From assembly GCA_001304855.1 (NCBI GenBank), contig BBZN01000001.1, positions 203,042 to 267,041 of the forward strand: a stretch of 64,000 nucleotides of DNA, given 5' to 3'. Of this stretch, positions 8,548 to 18,554 are shown piece by piece. The position numbers were made by a program, and so were the translations under genes. The DNA comes from Clostridia bacterium UC5.1-1D2 (GTDB lineage Bacteria > Bacillota > Clostridia > Lachnospirales > Lachnospiraceae). Positions within the stretch are counted from its first letter, which is position 1; each line of letters starts with the position of its first letter. Under the pieces are notes generated by a model. That model searched no databases. It was given only the letters and a program-made list of their open reading frames with translations, and was not told the DNA's origin.

Positions 8548-8904
8548 ATGAAGGGACGAATCAGCAATAAGATGGGTGAAATTCAAATTAACCCGGATGT
8601 GATTGCTTTATATGCAGGAACCATCGCAGTGGAGTGCTTTGGCATTGTCGGCATGGCGGCAGTGAGCATGAAAGACGGACTGGTTAAGCTTTTAAAGAGA
8701 GAAAGTCTGACTCATGGCATTAATGTGGATATTATAGACAACAAGATATCCATTGATTTTCATGTAATCGTATCCTACGGGGTCAGTATATCCGCAGTAT
8801 CTGACAACTTAATCGAAAGCGTGAAATACAGAGTAGAGGAATTCACCGGCATGGAGGTTGAGAAAATCAACATCTTTGTAGAAGGTGTGAGAGTGATTGA
8901 TTAG
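8548..8904 (+). CDS. Asp23/Gls24 family protein (YloU-like)
   Basis: 118 residues, beginning MKGRISNKMGEIQINPDVI, with the family core YAGTIAVECFGIVGMAAVS and the C-terminal VEKINIFVEGVRVID. The Asp23/Gls24 family includes envelope-stress proteins; the YloU branch next to fakA is near-universal in Firmicutes, but its exact role is unclear. A TTGGAGG site lies 7 bp before the ATG at 8548 (an ATG at 8542 is too close). It is followed at once by fakA. Confidence 0.92.
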   Translation: MKGRISNKMGEIQINPDVIALYAGTIAVECFGIVGMAAVSMKDGLVKLLKRESLTHGINVDIIDNKISIDFHVIVSYGVSISAVSDNLIESVKYRVEEFTGMEVEKINIFVEGVRVID

Positions 8905-8917
8905 GAGGAAGTTACCT

Positions 8918-10614
8918 GTGGGTGTAAGTACAATTGATGCCGGGATGGTCAAAAATGCGTTCCTGGCAGGAGCTAAGGCCCTGGAGGCCAAGAAAGACTG
9001 GATTAATGAACTGAATGTGTTCCCTGTCCCGGACGGGGACACGGGAACCAACATGACACTGACGATTATGGCTGCTGCAAGGGAAGTGGCGGAACTGGAG
9101 TCACCTACGATGGATGAGCTGGCAAGGGCTATTTCATCCGGATCTCTTCGGGGGGCAAGGGGAAATTCCGGAGTTATTCTGTCTCAGCTTCTCAGAGGTT
9201 TTACAAAAGAGATTAAAGGAAATGATGAGATAACCACCACCATCCTGGCCAACGCCATGGTGAGAGGTACGGAGACTGCCTACAAGGCGGTTATGAAACC
9301 TAAGGAGGGAACGATTCTTACAGTGGCCAAGGGCATGTCCGACAAGGCTCTGGAGATGGCTTCCTGCACAGACGATATTGAGACCTTTGCTGCCGAGGTC
9401 ATCCGGCATGGAGACTATATACTGGATCAGACTCCGGAGATACTTCCTGTGTTAAAACAGGCGGGGGTTGTAGATTCAGGCGGCCAGGGGCTGATGCAGG
9501 TGGTAAAGGGGGCATTTGACGGACTGACAGGAAAGACCGGCGACTTTTCTTTGGGAAGTGAGTCCGCGCCCGTGAAACCGTCCAAACGTCGGCAAGAGGG
9601 GCTGCAAGGACGGATATAGATACGGCGGATATTAAATTTGGATACTGTACAGAGTTTATTATTAACCTGGAAAAGGAATTTGCTGAAGAAGAGGAGCTGG
9701 GATTTAAGACGTATCTGGAATCCATCGGCGATTCTTTGGTTGTGGTATCCGACGAGGAGATTGTGAAGGTCCATGTGCACACCAACCATCCCGGCCTGGC
9801 CTTTGAGAAGGCTTTGACCTTTGGGTCTTTGTCACGCATGAAGGTCGATAACATGAGGGAGGAGCACCAGGAGCGGGTGATTCAGGATGCAGAGAGAATT
9901 GCCAGAGAGCAGGCTGAGGAAAAGGCGGCCAAAGAAGGAGGGCTTTCGGAGCGAAAGGAGTACGGATTTATTGCAGTTTCCAGCGGCGAGGGATTAAAGG
10001 AAATATTTAAGGGAATCGGTACCGACTATCTGATCGAGGGAGGACAGACGATGAATCCCAGCACAGAGGATATGCTGAACGCCATCCACAAGGTGAATGC
10101 CGACAACATTTTCATCCTGCCCAACAATAAAAACATTATCATGGCTGCACAGCAGGCCGGAGCCTTGACAGAGGATAAAACGATCATTGTAATCCCATCC
10201 AAAACCGTACCACAGGGAATTACGGCGCTGGTGAATTTCATGCCGGATTTATCTCCCGGGGAGAATTTGAAAAATATGGCCTCCGAGATGGAGAATGTAA
10301 AGACCGCTCAGGTGACCTATGCGGTGAGAACCACCAATATAGACGGCAATGATATACAAGAGGGAGATATCATGGCTATCGGAGACCAGGGGATACTGGC
10401 AGTGGGCAAAGAGAGGGGACGTACAGCCCTTGACGCTTTAAAGGCTATGCTGGATGAGGATTCCGAACTGATAACGGTTTATTACGGCGGCGATGTGCCG
10501 GAGGGAGAAGCCAGGGCTTTGATAAGCCAGGCGGAACAGCTATTCCCGGATAAGGAGATTGAACTCCAGTATGGCGGTCAGCCTATCTACTATTATCTTA
10601 TATCCGCAGAATAA
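8918..10614 (+). CDS. fakA: Fatty acid kinase catalytic subunit (FakA / YloV, DAK family), one frameshift
   Basis: About 565 residues. The N-terminal DhaL/DAK nucleotide-binding domain has VFPVPDGDTGTNMTLT (the Asp cluster that binds Mg-ATP), SLRGARGNSGVILSQ and VDSGGQGLMQV. The middle and C-terminal parts (KVHVHTNHPGLAFEKAL; ITVYYGGDVPEGEA) match FakA, which phosphorylates fatty acids presented by FakB for phospholipid synthesis. The start is the GTG at 8918, with AGGAGG nine bases upstream; the start context overlaps the upstream stop region. The frame breaks at about 9588 (one missing A); repair gives KTSARGAARTDIDTADIKF. No fakB is in the window. Confidence 0.93.
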
Positions 10615-10638
10615 AACTTACTAAAGAGAGGTATGAAA

Positions 10639-11258
10639 ATGGCAAGATGGGTCAGAGATGAGCAGTTAAACCAGCCGGAGGATTTTGTCAGGTTTATAAT
10701 GGAGGATTATCTGAACAAAAACGGCTTTAAGAAAAAAATGCATAAGGGCCAGGAAGTCTGGCAGGAAGGCGACGGCTTTCTGGTGATGGCCAGATTTGTG
10801 CGTTACGAATATGCAGAGGGAAAAATCCACCTGGAGGCGTGGGTTGGAAAGGGCAGGGAGAATCCGCTCAAGGGGTTTGTGGGCGCGCTGCCTAAGAAAA
10901 TGTTCCGTGAGGGCCTGGAAGAATTGATAGGTTTGCTGCACCAGCCGCTGCCTCAGGGGCAGACGACTCCCCAGGGAAGCGTAGTGCAGGTGCAGGTGGC
11001 GGATCACGGAAAGTATGCGGTTCCTGCTCTGGTTCTTTCCATTGCAGGGGTTATAGTAGCTTTATTTTTTGCAGCCTTGGGCGGTATCCTTTTAGGCGGA
11101 GTGGGAATTACCCTTGGACAGAAGGCCAGAAATTCTGCCAAGCCAATATAGCCAATGCCGCCGTGGTTCTGGGAATTATCGCTTTGGTGATTGCAATTAT
11201 CGGCTACCTGCTGAATATATTTTTTGCAGTATCCATAATTGCGGATTTAGTTAGATAA
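10639..11258 (+). CDS. Uncharacterised protein with C-terminal membrane hairpin (DUF4190-like), one frameshift
   Basis: About 206 residues. The first 115 residues are soluble and charged (ARWVRDEQLNQPEDFVRFI...FLVMARFVRYEYAEGKIHL). The C-terminal third has two hydrophobic helices, VPALVLSIAGVIVALFFAAL and, after repair of a missing G at about 11141, VVLGIIALVIAIIGYLLNI. The helix pair flanking GQKARNSAKANIANAAVV resembles DUF4190-type segments. The ATG at 10639 has GAGAGG at good spacing; the ATG at 10633 is too near that site. Function unknown; it is followed by a BI-1 family gene 26 bp later. Confidence 0.7.
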
Positions 11259-11283
11259 ATCGATGAAAGGAGAGATAGTAAGT

Positions 11284-11987
11284 ATGAATGAAGAAATGAT
11301 GAACCGATCCTATGAAGTCCAGGTGGAGGGAGAGTCCCTGGGGCGTTACACTGCCAAAACATTCGGTTGGATGTTTTTAGGCCTGTTGGTTACCTTTGCA
11401 GTTGCCGTGGGAGGATACAGGGCAGATTTGGTTTTCTATCTGTCAAATATTCCCTATTGGTATTATGCCTTGTGGTGGCAGAGCTGGGAGTTGTTATTTA
11501 CCTGTCTGCCAGGATTGAGAAGATGTCTGTGGCTATGGCCAGGACGATGTTCTTCCTGTATGCAGTTATCAACGGCGTCTTTTTCTCAGCATATCTGTAT
11601 ATTTTTGATTTGACCATTCTGTGGATGGTATTTGGAGTGACCTCCGTATTCTTCGGCATAATGGCTGCCATCGGCTGGTTTGGAAATATTAATTTTGCAA
11701 AGCTGCGCCCGTTTTTGATGGGCGGACTGGTATTCCTGTTCTTTTTCTGGATATTGGCTATGTTTATTGATTTAAGCGCCTTTGAAACCACCGTGTGCAC
11801 CGTGGGTATCTTTGTGTTCCTGCTGCTCACTGCATATGACGTGAAGAAGATTCAGGCATACTACGTGTATTACGGCCAGATGCCTGAGATGGCTGCCAAG
11901 GCTTCCATCTTCTCAGCGCTGCAGCTGTACCTGGATTTCATCAATCTGTTCCTGTATATTTTAAGAATTCTGGGCAGGAAAAAATAA
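11284..11987 (+). CDS. Bax inhibitor-1 (BI-1/YccA) family membrane protein, one frameshift
   Basis: About 234 residues with seven probable membrane helices. It starts MNEEMMNRSYEVQVEGESLG and reads GRYTAKTFGWMFLGLLVTF. The C-terminal LLTAYDVKKIQAYY and SALQLYLDFINLFLYILRIL are the BI-1 signature, including the paired acidic residues of the proposed pH-sensing calcium leak site. The frame breaks at about 11473 (one missing base near GCCTTGTGG). AAAGGAGAGA precedes the ATG at 11284. Bacterial members are thought to be ion or proton leak channels; the physiological role here is unknown. Confidence 0.9.
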
Positions 11988-12086
11988 GTTTCATGATAAA
12001 ACTGTAATTGCAGACGGCTGCTGTACCCGGTTGGATATGGCAGCCGCCTTTTTACTGCGGCGCAGAAATCATATGCCGTAAAAGCC

Positions 12087-12293
12087 GCCGGGCCTGCCAT
12101 AGGCTGGGGGAAAAGGCTGGCGGCAGGCCCAAGAGAGGCCGGGCCTGCCACAGGCTGGGGGAAAAGCTGGCGGCAGGCCCAAGAGAGGCCGGGCCTGCCA
12201 TAGGCCGGGGGAAAAGCTGGCGGCAGGCCCAAGAGAGGCCAGGCCTGCCATAGGCCGGGGGGAAAGCTGGCGGCAGGCCAAGAGGCCAGGCCG
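12087..12293. repeat. Four tandem 50-bp hairpin repeats
   Basis: Units start at 12087, 12138, 12188 and 12238 (the first is 51 bp, the last shortened), with a broken fifth start near 12285. Each unit carries GGGCCTGCC and, 22-25 bases on, GGCAGGCCC, so it can fold into a stable hairpin; inner CAG/CTG extends the stem. The period is not a multiple of three, so the long open frames across it are not coding. They lie in the 430-bp gap between the BI-1 and ROK genes. The rest of that gap (11988-12086 and 12294-12417) shows no gene. Confidence 0.9.
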
Positions 12294-12417
12294 GTCACGG
12301 ACTAAGGAAAAAGCTAGGTGGCAGACCATAGGAAAATGGAAGCTTGCCATCAGGGGCAGGGACGCTATAATAATAGATAAATGAAACTAAGATTTTCAAC
12401 TAAAGGAGGATACACAC

Positions 12418-13289
12418 ATGTTAATCGGAGCGTTGGAAGCAGGAGGCACGAAGATGGTCTGCGCCATCGGAACAGAAGATGGGACTATATTAGAACAGAA
12501 ATCCATTCCCACTACCACACCGGAGGAAACCATCCCGAGAATCGTGGAGTATTTTAAGGACAAGGATATTAAAGCCCTTGGAGTGGCTGCTTTCGGGCCT
12601 GTAGATGTAAATCCGGAGTCTGAAACTTACGGCTATATTCTGGACACGCCCAAGCTGGCCTGGAGGCATAAGGATCTCCTGGGGGGACTGAAGGAAGCTT
12701 TGAAGGTACCCATGGGACTGGACACGGACGTCAACGGCTCCTGCCTGGGCGAGCTGACCTACGGCTGTGCCAAGGGTCTGGACAGTGCTGTGTATATTAC
12801 CATCGGAACCGGTGTGGGAGTGGGGATCTGCACCAATGGAAAACTGCTCCACGGCATGCTTCACCCTGAAGGAGGCCATATACTTCTGGAGCGTCACCCT
12901 CAGGACCCCAAAGGCGGAATCTGCCCCTACCATTCAAACTGCCTGGAGGCTTTGCCAGCGGCCCTTCCATTGAGGCCAGATGGGGCAAAAAAGCGGTGGA
13001 TCTGGTGGACGTGCCGGAAGTGTGGGAGCTGGAGAGCTGCTACATTGCCCAGGCTCTTGTAGATTATATTATGATTCTTTCACCTCAGAAGATTATCCTG
13101 GGGGGCGGCGTTATGCATCAGAGACAGCTCTTTCCTCTGATCAGGGCTAAAGTTCTGGAGCTCGTAGGCGGCTATATCAACACCAAAGAGCTGCAGGATA
13201 TTGACAATTATATTGTTCCTGCCAGTTTAAACGACGACCAGGGAATTATGGGATGTATTAAACTGGGACTGGACGCGCTGAATATGTAA
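12418..13289 (+). CDS. ROK family sugar kinase (fructokinase-like), one frameshift
   Basis: About 290 residues. MLIGALEAGGTKMVCAIGTE is the ATP phosphate-1 motif, LGVAAFGPVD and LDTDVNGSCLGE (catalytic Asp) follow, then YITIGTGVGVGIC. The zinc site of ROK kinases is visible as H in GGHILLERHPQD plus CPYHSNCLE. The frame breaks at about 12948 (one missing G); repair reads GFASGPSIEARWGKKAVDL and the C-terminal KIILGGGVMHQ follows. The subgroup with this pattern includes fructokinases (ScrK/YdhR), which phosphorylate fructose or mannose; the substrate is inferred. AAAGGAGG precedes the ATG. Monocistronic by spacing. Confidence 0.9.
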
Positions 13290-13328
13290 TCACTGCCAGG
13301 CCGGTTTCTCTAAAAGGAGCTTTTCACA

Positions 13329-15375
13329 ATGTTAAACGGACAGCCTGTAAATACATTAAAGGGAATTGGGGAAAAGACGGGCAAACTCTTTGAAAAATTG
13401 GGGATTTTTACGGTGGGAGATCTTCTTTCTTACTACCCGAGGGCCTATGATACTTACGAGGCGCCAGTGGCCGTTGGACAGTTGAAGGAACAGACGGTGA
13501 TGGCAGTGGAAGCAGTGCTCACAAGAGCGCCGGATCTTCTGCGTTTAAACCGCATGCAGATCGTTTCTGTTTCTCACAAGGATCTGACAGGTTCCCTTCA
13601 GATATGCTGGTATAATATGCCCTACATGAGGGCTAATTTAAAGTCAGGTGAGCAATATGTTTTCCGGGGAAGGATAGTGAGAAAACGGGGCCGTCTGATT
13701 ATGGAGCAGCCTCAGGTATTCACCGCCGGGAGTTATGAGGCAGTGGTCAATTCCATGCAGCCTATCTACGGACAGACAAAAGGCCTCACAAACAAAACAA
13801 TTGTAAAAACCCAGATTCAGGCGATGGAAGCCAGACAGATGGAACGGGAATATATGCCTGCGGATTTGAGGCGCAAATATGAGCTGTCTGAAATCAACTA
13901 TGCCATAGAGCATATACATTTTCCCGCAGACAGGACAGAACTTCTTTTCGCCAGAAAGCGTCTGGTTTTCGATGAGTTTTTTATGTTTTTGGTGGGCGTG
14001 CGTAGGCTGAAGGAACAGAGGACAGACAGAAGGTCCCCCTATATCATTGTGCGGAGGCCGGAGGTGGAGGCTGTAAAAGATAAACTTTCCTATAAACTTA
14101 CCGGCGCCCAGGAGCGGGCTCTGGAGGAAGTATATCTGGATATGGAAAAAGGTCTGGTGATGAACCGCCTGATCCAGGGGGATGTGGGCTCGGGAAAAAC
14201 AATTATTGCGATTCTGTCCCTTCTTCAGGCCGCGTACAATGGATATCAGGGAGCATTGATGGCGCCCACTGAAGTGCTGGCAAGGCAGCATTTTGAGTCT
14301 ATGACCTCTCTTTTTTTAGAACAGGGAATTGAAAAGAGGCCTGTGCTGATAACCGGCTCCATGACTGCCAAAGAAAAGAGGCTGGCCTATGAGAAAATTG
14401 CAAGCCATGAAGCGGATATTATTATTGGCACCCATGCATTGATTCAGGAGAAGGTGGTTTACGACAATCTGGCCCTGGTTATAACGGACGAGCAGCACCG
14501 GTTCGGCGTGGGGCAGAGAGAGCTTTTAAGCGGCAAGGGACAGGAGCCTCATGTGATGGTCATGAGCGCTACGCCTATTCCCAGAACCCTGGCTATTATT
14601 CTATATGGAGATTTGGATATCTCCGTTATAGACGAACTTCCTGCAGGCCGCCAGATGATCCGAAATTGCGTGGTGGATACCAGTTACCGCCCTAAAGCCT
14701 ACGCATTTATTCAAAAACAGGTGGAGGAGGGACATCAGGCCTACATTATCTGCCTATGGTGGAGGAGAGCGAGATGATCGAGGCTGAGAACGTCCTCGAT
14801 TACACGAAGATGCTTAGAAGGGAACTGCCATCCTCTATTACAATCGAATATCTTCACGGCAAGATGAAGGGTAGGGAAAAAAATGCAGTTATGGAACGCT
14901 TTGCAGAAGGAGAAATTCAGGTTCTGGTATCCACTACAGTGATTGAAGTGGGGGTTAATGTCCCCAATGCCACTGTGATGATGATTGAGAATGCAGAGCG
15001 TTTTGGGCTTGCCCAGCTTCACCAGCTGAGAGGAAGGGTAGGCAGAGGCAGCGCACAGTCCTACTGTATCATGGTCAACTGTTCCCGGGACGAGAGCGCA
15101 GGGGAGCGCCTGGATATACTGAACCGGTCCAACGACGGCTTTTACATCGCCTCAGAGGACTTAAAGCTGAGAGGGCCGGGAGATATCTTCGGCCTGAGGC
15201 AAAGCGGGGACATGGAATTTAAGTTGCTGACATATTTACAGACGCCAATATACTTAAGACTGTCTCTGAGGAAGTAAACCGGCTGCTGGACGAGGATCCT
15301 GGGCTGGAGAAGGAGGAGCACAGGGAACTGAAACGCCGAATCGGAGACTATCTGGTTCCGGAAGTTTATCTGTGA
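13329..15375 (+). CDS. recG: ATP-dependent DNA helicase RecG, two frameshifts
   Basis: About 682 residues, the normal RecG length. The N-terminal wedge/OB domain is present (LKGIGEKTGKLFEKLGIFTV at the start). Helicase motifs: GDVGSGKT (Walker A), DEQHRFGVGQR (Walker B), SATPIPRT (motif III), EVGVNVPNATVMMIENAERF and QLRGRVGRG (motif VI). Breaks are at about 14752 (missing C) and 15224 (missing G); after repair the C terminus reads LADIFTDANILKTVSEEVNR...VPEVYL. RecG remodels stalled forks and Holliday junctions. It follows the ROK kinase by 39 bp; the link to fakA nearby is typical of Firmicutes. Confidence 0.95.
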
Positions 15376-15488
15376 TTTCAGATCAGGCATTCGCCGGGGC
15401 CATAACCGGAAGAGGGACTTTTCTGTGCTGCTTACGGGTGAATCCCTGAACACGGCGGAAACTTATCTATGGAAGGAGAATAAAAAGT

Positions 15489-16004
15489 ATGAACGAGACA
15501 TTGAATACGATCCTCACAAGAAGGAGCACAAGAAAATTTTTAAACAAAGAGATACCGGAGGAAGATTTACAGCAGATTATCCAGGCGGCGCTCCATGCGC
15601 CCAGCGGAATGGGGCGGCAGAGCTGGCAGTTTACGTTGGTTAAGAACAGGGAGAAAATTCAGACATTGGCGGCAGCCATTGAAAGGATCCTGGGCAGACC
15701 GGGATATGATATGTACCGGCCGCAGGTTCTGCTGATTCCCTCCAATAAAAAGGAAAGCCCCTATGGCAGGGAAGATGACGCCTGTGCCTTGGAAAACATT
15801 TTTCTGGCCGCCCATTCTATGGGAATCGGTTCTGTGTGGATTAATCAGCTTCAGGGAATCTGTGACCAGCCGGAGATCAGGGAGATACTCACATCCTTCG
15901 GCATACCGGAAGACCATGTAATCTATGGCATGGCGGCGCTTGGGTATGCGGGAGATGAGAAGGCGCCTAAGGAGAGGATTGGCAAGGTAGTGGTCGTGGA
16001 ATAA
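15489..16004 (+). CDS. Nitroreductase family protein
   Basis: An unbroken 171-residue member of the FMN-dependent nitroreductase fold. ILTRRSTRKFLNKEIPEEDL is the N-terminal FMN phosphate-binding Arg/Ser cluster, and APSGMGRQSWQFTLVKN follows. The C-terminal IYGMAALGYAGDEKAPKER is the second FMN-contact segment. Members reduce nitro or quinone compounds with NAD(P)H; this subgroup is short and its substrate is unknown. GGAGAA precedes the ATG. It ends at a strong two-way terminator. Confidence 0.92.
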   Translation: MNETLNTILTRRSTRKFLNKEIPEEDLQQIIQAALHAPSGMGRQSWQFTLVKNREKIQTLAAAIERILGRPGYDMYRPQVLLIPSNKKESPYGREDDACALENIFLAAHSMGIGSVWINQLQGICDQPEIREILTSFGIPEDHVIYGMAALGYAGDEKAPKERIGKVVVVE

Positions 16005-16032
16005 AATTGTGAAATCAATTACTTATACCAAT

Positions 16033-16074
16033 AAAAATCCCCAGGCCGTGTTAACACACAAACTGGGGATTTTT
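16033..16074. terminator. Two-way rho-independent terminator
   Basis: AAAAATCCCCAG, an 18-nt loop, then CTGGGGATTTTT: perfect 12-bp arms with A and T tails, between the plus-strand nitroreductase and the minus-strand SASP gene. Confidence 0.9.
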
Positions 16075-16128
16075 GCTGGTTCGGAAATAAAATCAGCGTA
16101 CTTCTGAAATTAGTTCAGAGGCTGTGAT

Positions 16129-16332
16129 TTATTTGCCTGCCATCTGACGCTCCTGAGCCTCGATCATCTTCTTAACCATATAACCGCCTACAGAACCGTT
16201 CTGAGCAGAAGTCAGGTTACCGTTGTATCCGTTGGTTAACGGTACTCCAAGTTCGTTTGCAACCTCCATCTTAAATCTGTCCATTGCTTCTCTTGCTTCT
16301 GGTACGTTTGTTTTGTTAGAATTGTTAGACAT
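16129..16332 (-). CDS. Alpha/beta-type small acid-soluble spore protein
   Basis: 67 residues. It carries both SASP signatures: EVANELGVPL (GPR protease/DNA-binding region) and GGYMVKKMIEAQERQMAG near the C terminus. These proteins coat spore DNA and are degraded by the GPR protease at germination. A GGAGGCG ribosome-binding site is 8 bp before the ATG. Expression from a forespore sigma-G promoter would be expected; on the minus strand near 16410-16430 there is a TGTATT...CATAATA arrangement with a short spacer, which I regard as weak. It is direct evidence that the organism forms spores. Confidence 0.96.
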   Translation of the reverse strand: MSNNSNKTNVPEAREAMDRFKMEVANELGVPLTNGYNGNLTSAQNGSVGGYMVKKMIEAQERQMAGK

Positions 16333-16580
16333 AATAAAACGCCTCCTTGTGATTTTTTTGCCGTGAAATGATTAGTGGTTCGCGGCTTGTTTTTTGCTAC
16401 AATCCTATTATGTGAGTATTCAAAAATAATACACTAGAAGGTTTTGCGTTTTTTGTTAATAATTAGAAAATCTCAATTACAGAGGTGTGGCACTGTAATA
16501 TTAGTCCTTTTTCATACCTCACTGATTACTGGCCGCCTTCATAATTAAGAATTGTTTAAAAAACATTTGTGCCTACATAT

Positions 16581-16926
16581 GGTATAATGTTGACAAACAT
16601 TATACCGCGCCGGTCCGGTTCCGACCAAAGGGAGGAAAGACGCCAAGCCGGACCGAGTGCATCCCCGGAAGGATACCATGTTTGAATACATGGTATAATG
16701 TTGACAAACATTATACCGCGTCGGTCCGGTTCCGAACGCAGAGAGGAAAGACGCCAAGCCGGACCGAGTGCATCCCCCGGAGGGATACTATGTTTGAAGA
16801 ATATGGTATAAAGTTGACAAACATTATACCGCGCCGGTCCGGTTCCGAACGCAGAGAGGAAAGACGCCAAGCCGGACCGAGTGCATCCCCCGGAGATACT
16901 ATGTTTGAAGAACATGGTATAATGTG
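16581..16926. repeat. Three tandem ~111-bp repeats with nested inverted repeats
   Basis: Copies start at 16581, 16692 and 16805 (spacing 111 and 113 bp), with the head of a fourth at 16916. Each opens with the near-perfect palindrome GGTATAATG, 8 bases, CATTATACC, followed by CGGTCCGG and, about 40 bp on, CCGGACCG, its exact complement. Sequence between copies is over 90% alike by eye. The block fills the gap between the SASP gene and the AIM24 gene (16333-17017); outside it, 16333-16580 is AT-rich and empty of genes. Confidence 0.92.
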
Positions 16927-17017
16927 GACAGACGTTAGTGCTGCCGGGATGCCGCGGCGTCTCAATTATCAGTATGAGTCAAAAATGGATAAGATTACAT
17001 ATAGGAGGTTAATGAGT

Positions 17018-17694
17018 ATGGATTACAGAATTTTAGGTGAAACATTGCCGGCAGTAGAGGTCAGGCTTCAGCAGGGAGAGGCTATGTACACGCAGTCCGG
17101 AGGCATGGCCTGGATGAGCGAGGGCCTCACATTGGATTCCAATGTGAAGGGCGGTCTGATGAAGGGATTCGGAAGGATGTTTACAGGCGAGTCCCTGTTC
17201 ATGGCTACCTACACCGCCAACAGGCCTGACTGCGTCATTGCTTTTGCCTCTACGGTTCCGGGAAAAATTCTTCCTGTAGACGTGTCAAAGATGCATTTGA
17301 TATGCCAAAAGGGAGCTTTTTATGTGCACAGCCCACTGTAGAGCTTACAACTCTCTTTACAAAAAAATTATCTGCCGGATTTTTCGGCGGAGAAGGATTC
17401 ATTCTCCAAAAGATTCAGGGAAGCGGCATGGCTTTTCTGGAGGTGGACGGCGACATTGTTGAGAAAACATTAGCTCCAGGTGAGGTTATCAAGGTAGACA
17501 CAGGAAATGTTTTTGCTTTTGAGCCAAGCGTTTCCTATGAGATAGAGACTATAAAAGGAATTAAAAATATGCTTTTCGGCGGAGAAGGATTGTTCCTCAC
17601 AAAACTTACCGGTCCTGGAAAGATTTATATGCAGACCATGAACATTGCTGAATTTACAGGCAGGATCGCTCAGGGAATTCCCTCCTCCAAATAG
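17018..17694 (+). CDS. AIM24 family protein, one frameshift
   Basis: About 225 residues. It begins [20 protein letters not shown] and has the repeated beta-strand pattern of the AIM24 (mitochondrial biogenesis-like, TRAP-like) family: [36 protein letters not shown] and [19 protein letters not shown]. The frame breaks at about 17318 (one T missing from a T run); the repaired junction reads [24 protein letters not shown] lies 9 bp before ATG 17018 (ATG 17012 is closer and less likely). The bacterial role is not known. It is flanked by the 111-bp repeats upstream and a miniature inverted-repeat element right after its stop. Confidence 0.88.
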
Positions 17695-17696
17695 AT

Positions 17697-17859
17697 ATGT
17701 ACGCTGGGCATCTCTTCTGCACCTGCCTTTGGGGCTGATTTTCCGCCAGCCGCACACAAATTGAATCAACGTACGCGCCGCGTACGCCTCATAAATTTGT
17801 CCACAGCTGACAAAAAATCACCTCGCAAAGTCATGCACAAAGAGATTCCCAGCGTACAT
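17697..17859. mobile_element. Miniature inverted-repeat element, family A, copy 1 (163 bp)
   Basis: The left end starts ATGTACGCTGGG and the right end is its inverted copy CCCAGCGTACAT; 19 of the outer 20 bases pair. The interior is also palindromic (CACAAATT / AATTTGT and a central GTACGC / GCGTAC stem), so the whole unit folds into one long hairpin. It is flanked by a perfect 4-bp direct repeat, AGAT at 17693-17696 and 17860-17863, read as a target-site duplication. It sits two bases after the AIM24 stop codon. Confidence 0.85.
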
Positions 17860-17996
17860 AGATCCCGAGGAGCAAAACCAAGGGAAATAAACGAAAGGAA
17901 AACCTGAAAAAGATCTTGTATATCTGCAGCTTTCATATTATACTTGTTTGGAATGAAATTTGCTGTAACCATACAGCGGCAATGCAGGAGTTATAG

Positions 17997-18554
17997 ATGA
18001 GAGTAATCGCAGGCAGCGCCAGAAGGCTGCTATTGAAGACTGTGGAGGGGACGGATACCAGGCCTACCACAGATAGAACAAAAGAAACTTTATTTAATAT
18101 GCTGCAGCCCCATATTGGGGACTGCAGGTTCCTGGACCTCTATTCCGGCAGCGGGGCTATCGGGATAGAGGCTTTAAGCCGTGGCGCCCAGATGGCTGTG
18201 ATGATAGAAGAAGCGCCCAGGGCTGTTGCGTGTATCAGAGAGAATCTGGAGCGCACGAAGCTGGAGGACCGGGCCATGGTCATGAACTGTGATGTGATGG
18301 CGGGACTCAGAAAGCTGGAGGGGAGAAATTACCAGTTTGACATTGTGTTTATGGATCCTCCCTACAATCATGAGTATGAGCGTCTGGTGCTGGACTATCT
18401 GGCGCATTCGCCGATGATTACGGAGGATACGCTCATAGTCATGGAGGCTTCAAAAGAAACTGATTTCGGCTGGCTGAAAGCCTCCGGTTACCATTTGATT
18501 AAGAGTAAAGAATACAAGACGAACAAGCATGTATTTGCAGGCAGGGGAGAATAG
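17997..18554 (+). CDS. rsmD: 16S rRNA (guanine(966)-N(2))-methyltransferase RsmD
   Basis: An unbroken 185-residue protein. It starts MRVIAGSARRLLLKTVEGTD, then TRPTTDRTKETLFNML, FLDLYSGSGAIGIEALSRGA (SAM-binding motif I) and the catalytic FMDPPYNHEYE (the [ND]PPY motif of amino methyltransferases). RsmD methylates G966 of 16S rRNA in the P-site region. GCAGGAG precedes the ATG. Its TAG stop abuts the coaD start with no gap, the standard Firmicutes pairing. Confidence 0.97.
   Translation: MRVIAGSARRLLLKTVEGTDTRPTTDRTKETLFNMLQPHIGDCRFLDLYSGSGAIGIEALSRGAQMAVMIEEAPRAVACIRENLERTKLEDRAMVMNCDVMAGLRKLEGRNYQFDIVFMDPPYNHEYERLVLDYLAHSPMITEDTLIVMEASKETDFGWLKASGYHLIKSKEYKTNKHVFAGRGE

Noticed and set aside
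12069..12350. Protein-coding frames across the 50-bp repeats
   Set aside because: A repeat period not divisible by three keeps several frames open on both strands; there is no ribosome-binding site and the composition is Pro/Gly/Leu-rich by repetition.
16581..16926. CRISPR array
   Set aside because: Units of about 111 bp are contiguous with no unique spacers, and no cas gene is present.
17470..17769. Cys-rich small proteins read from the inverted-repeat elements
   Set aside because: The frames start or end inside the mobile unit, and overlap AIM24; similar frames at 37573-37947 arise from the shared element sequence.
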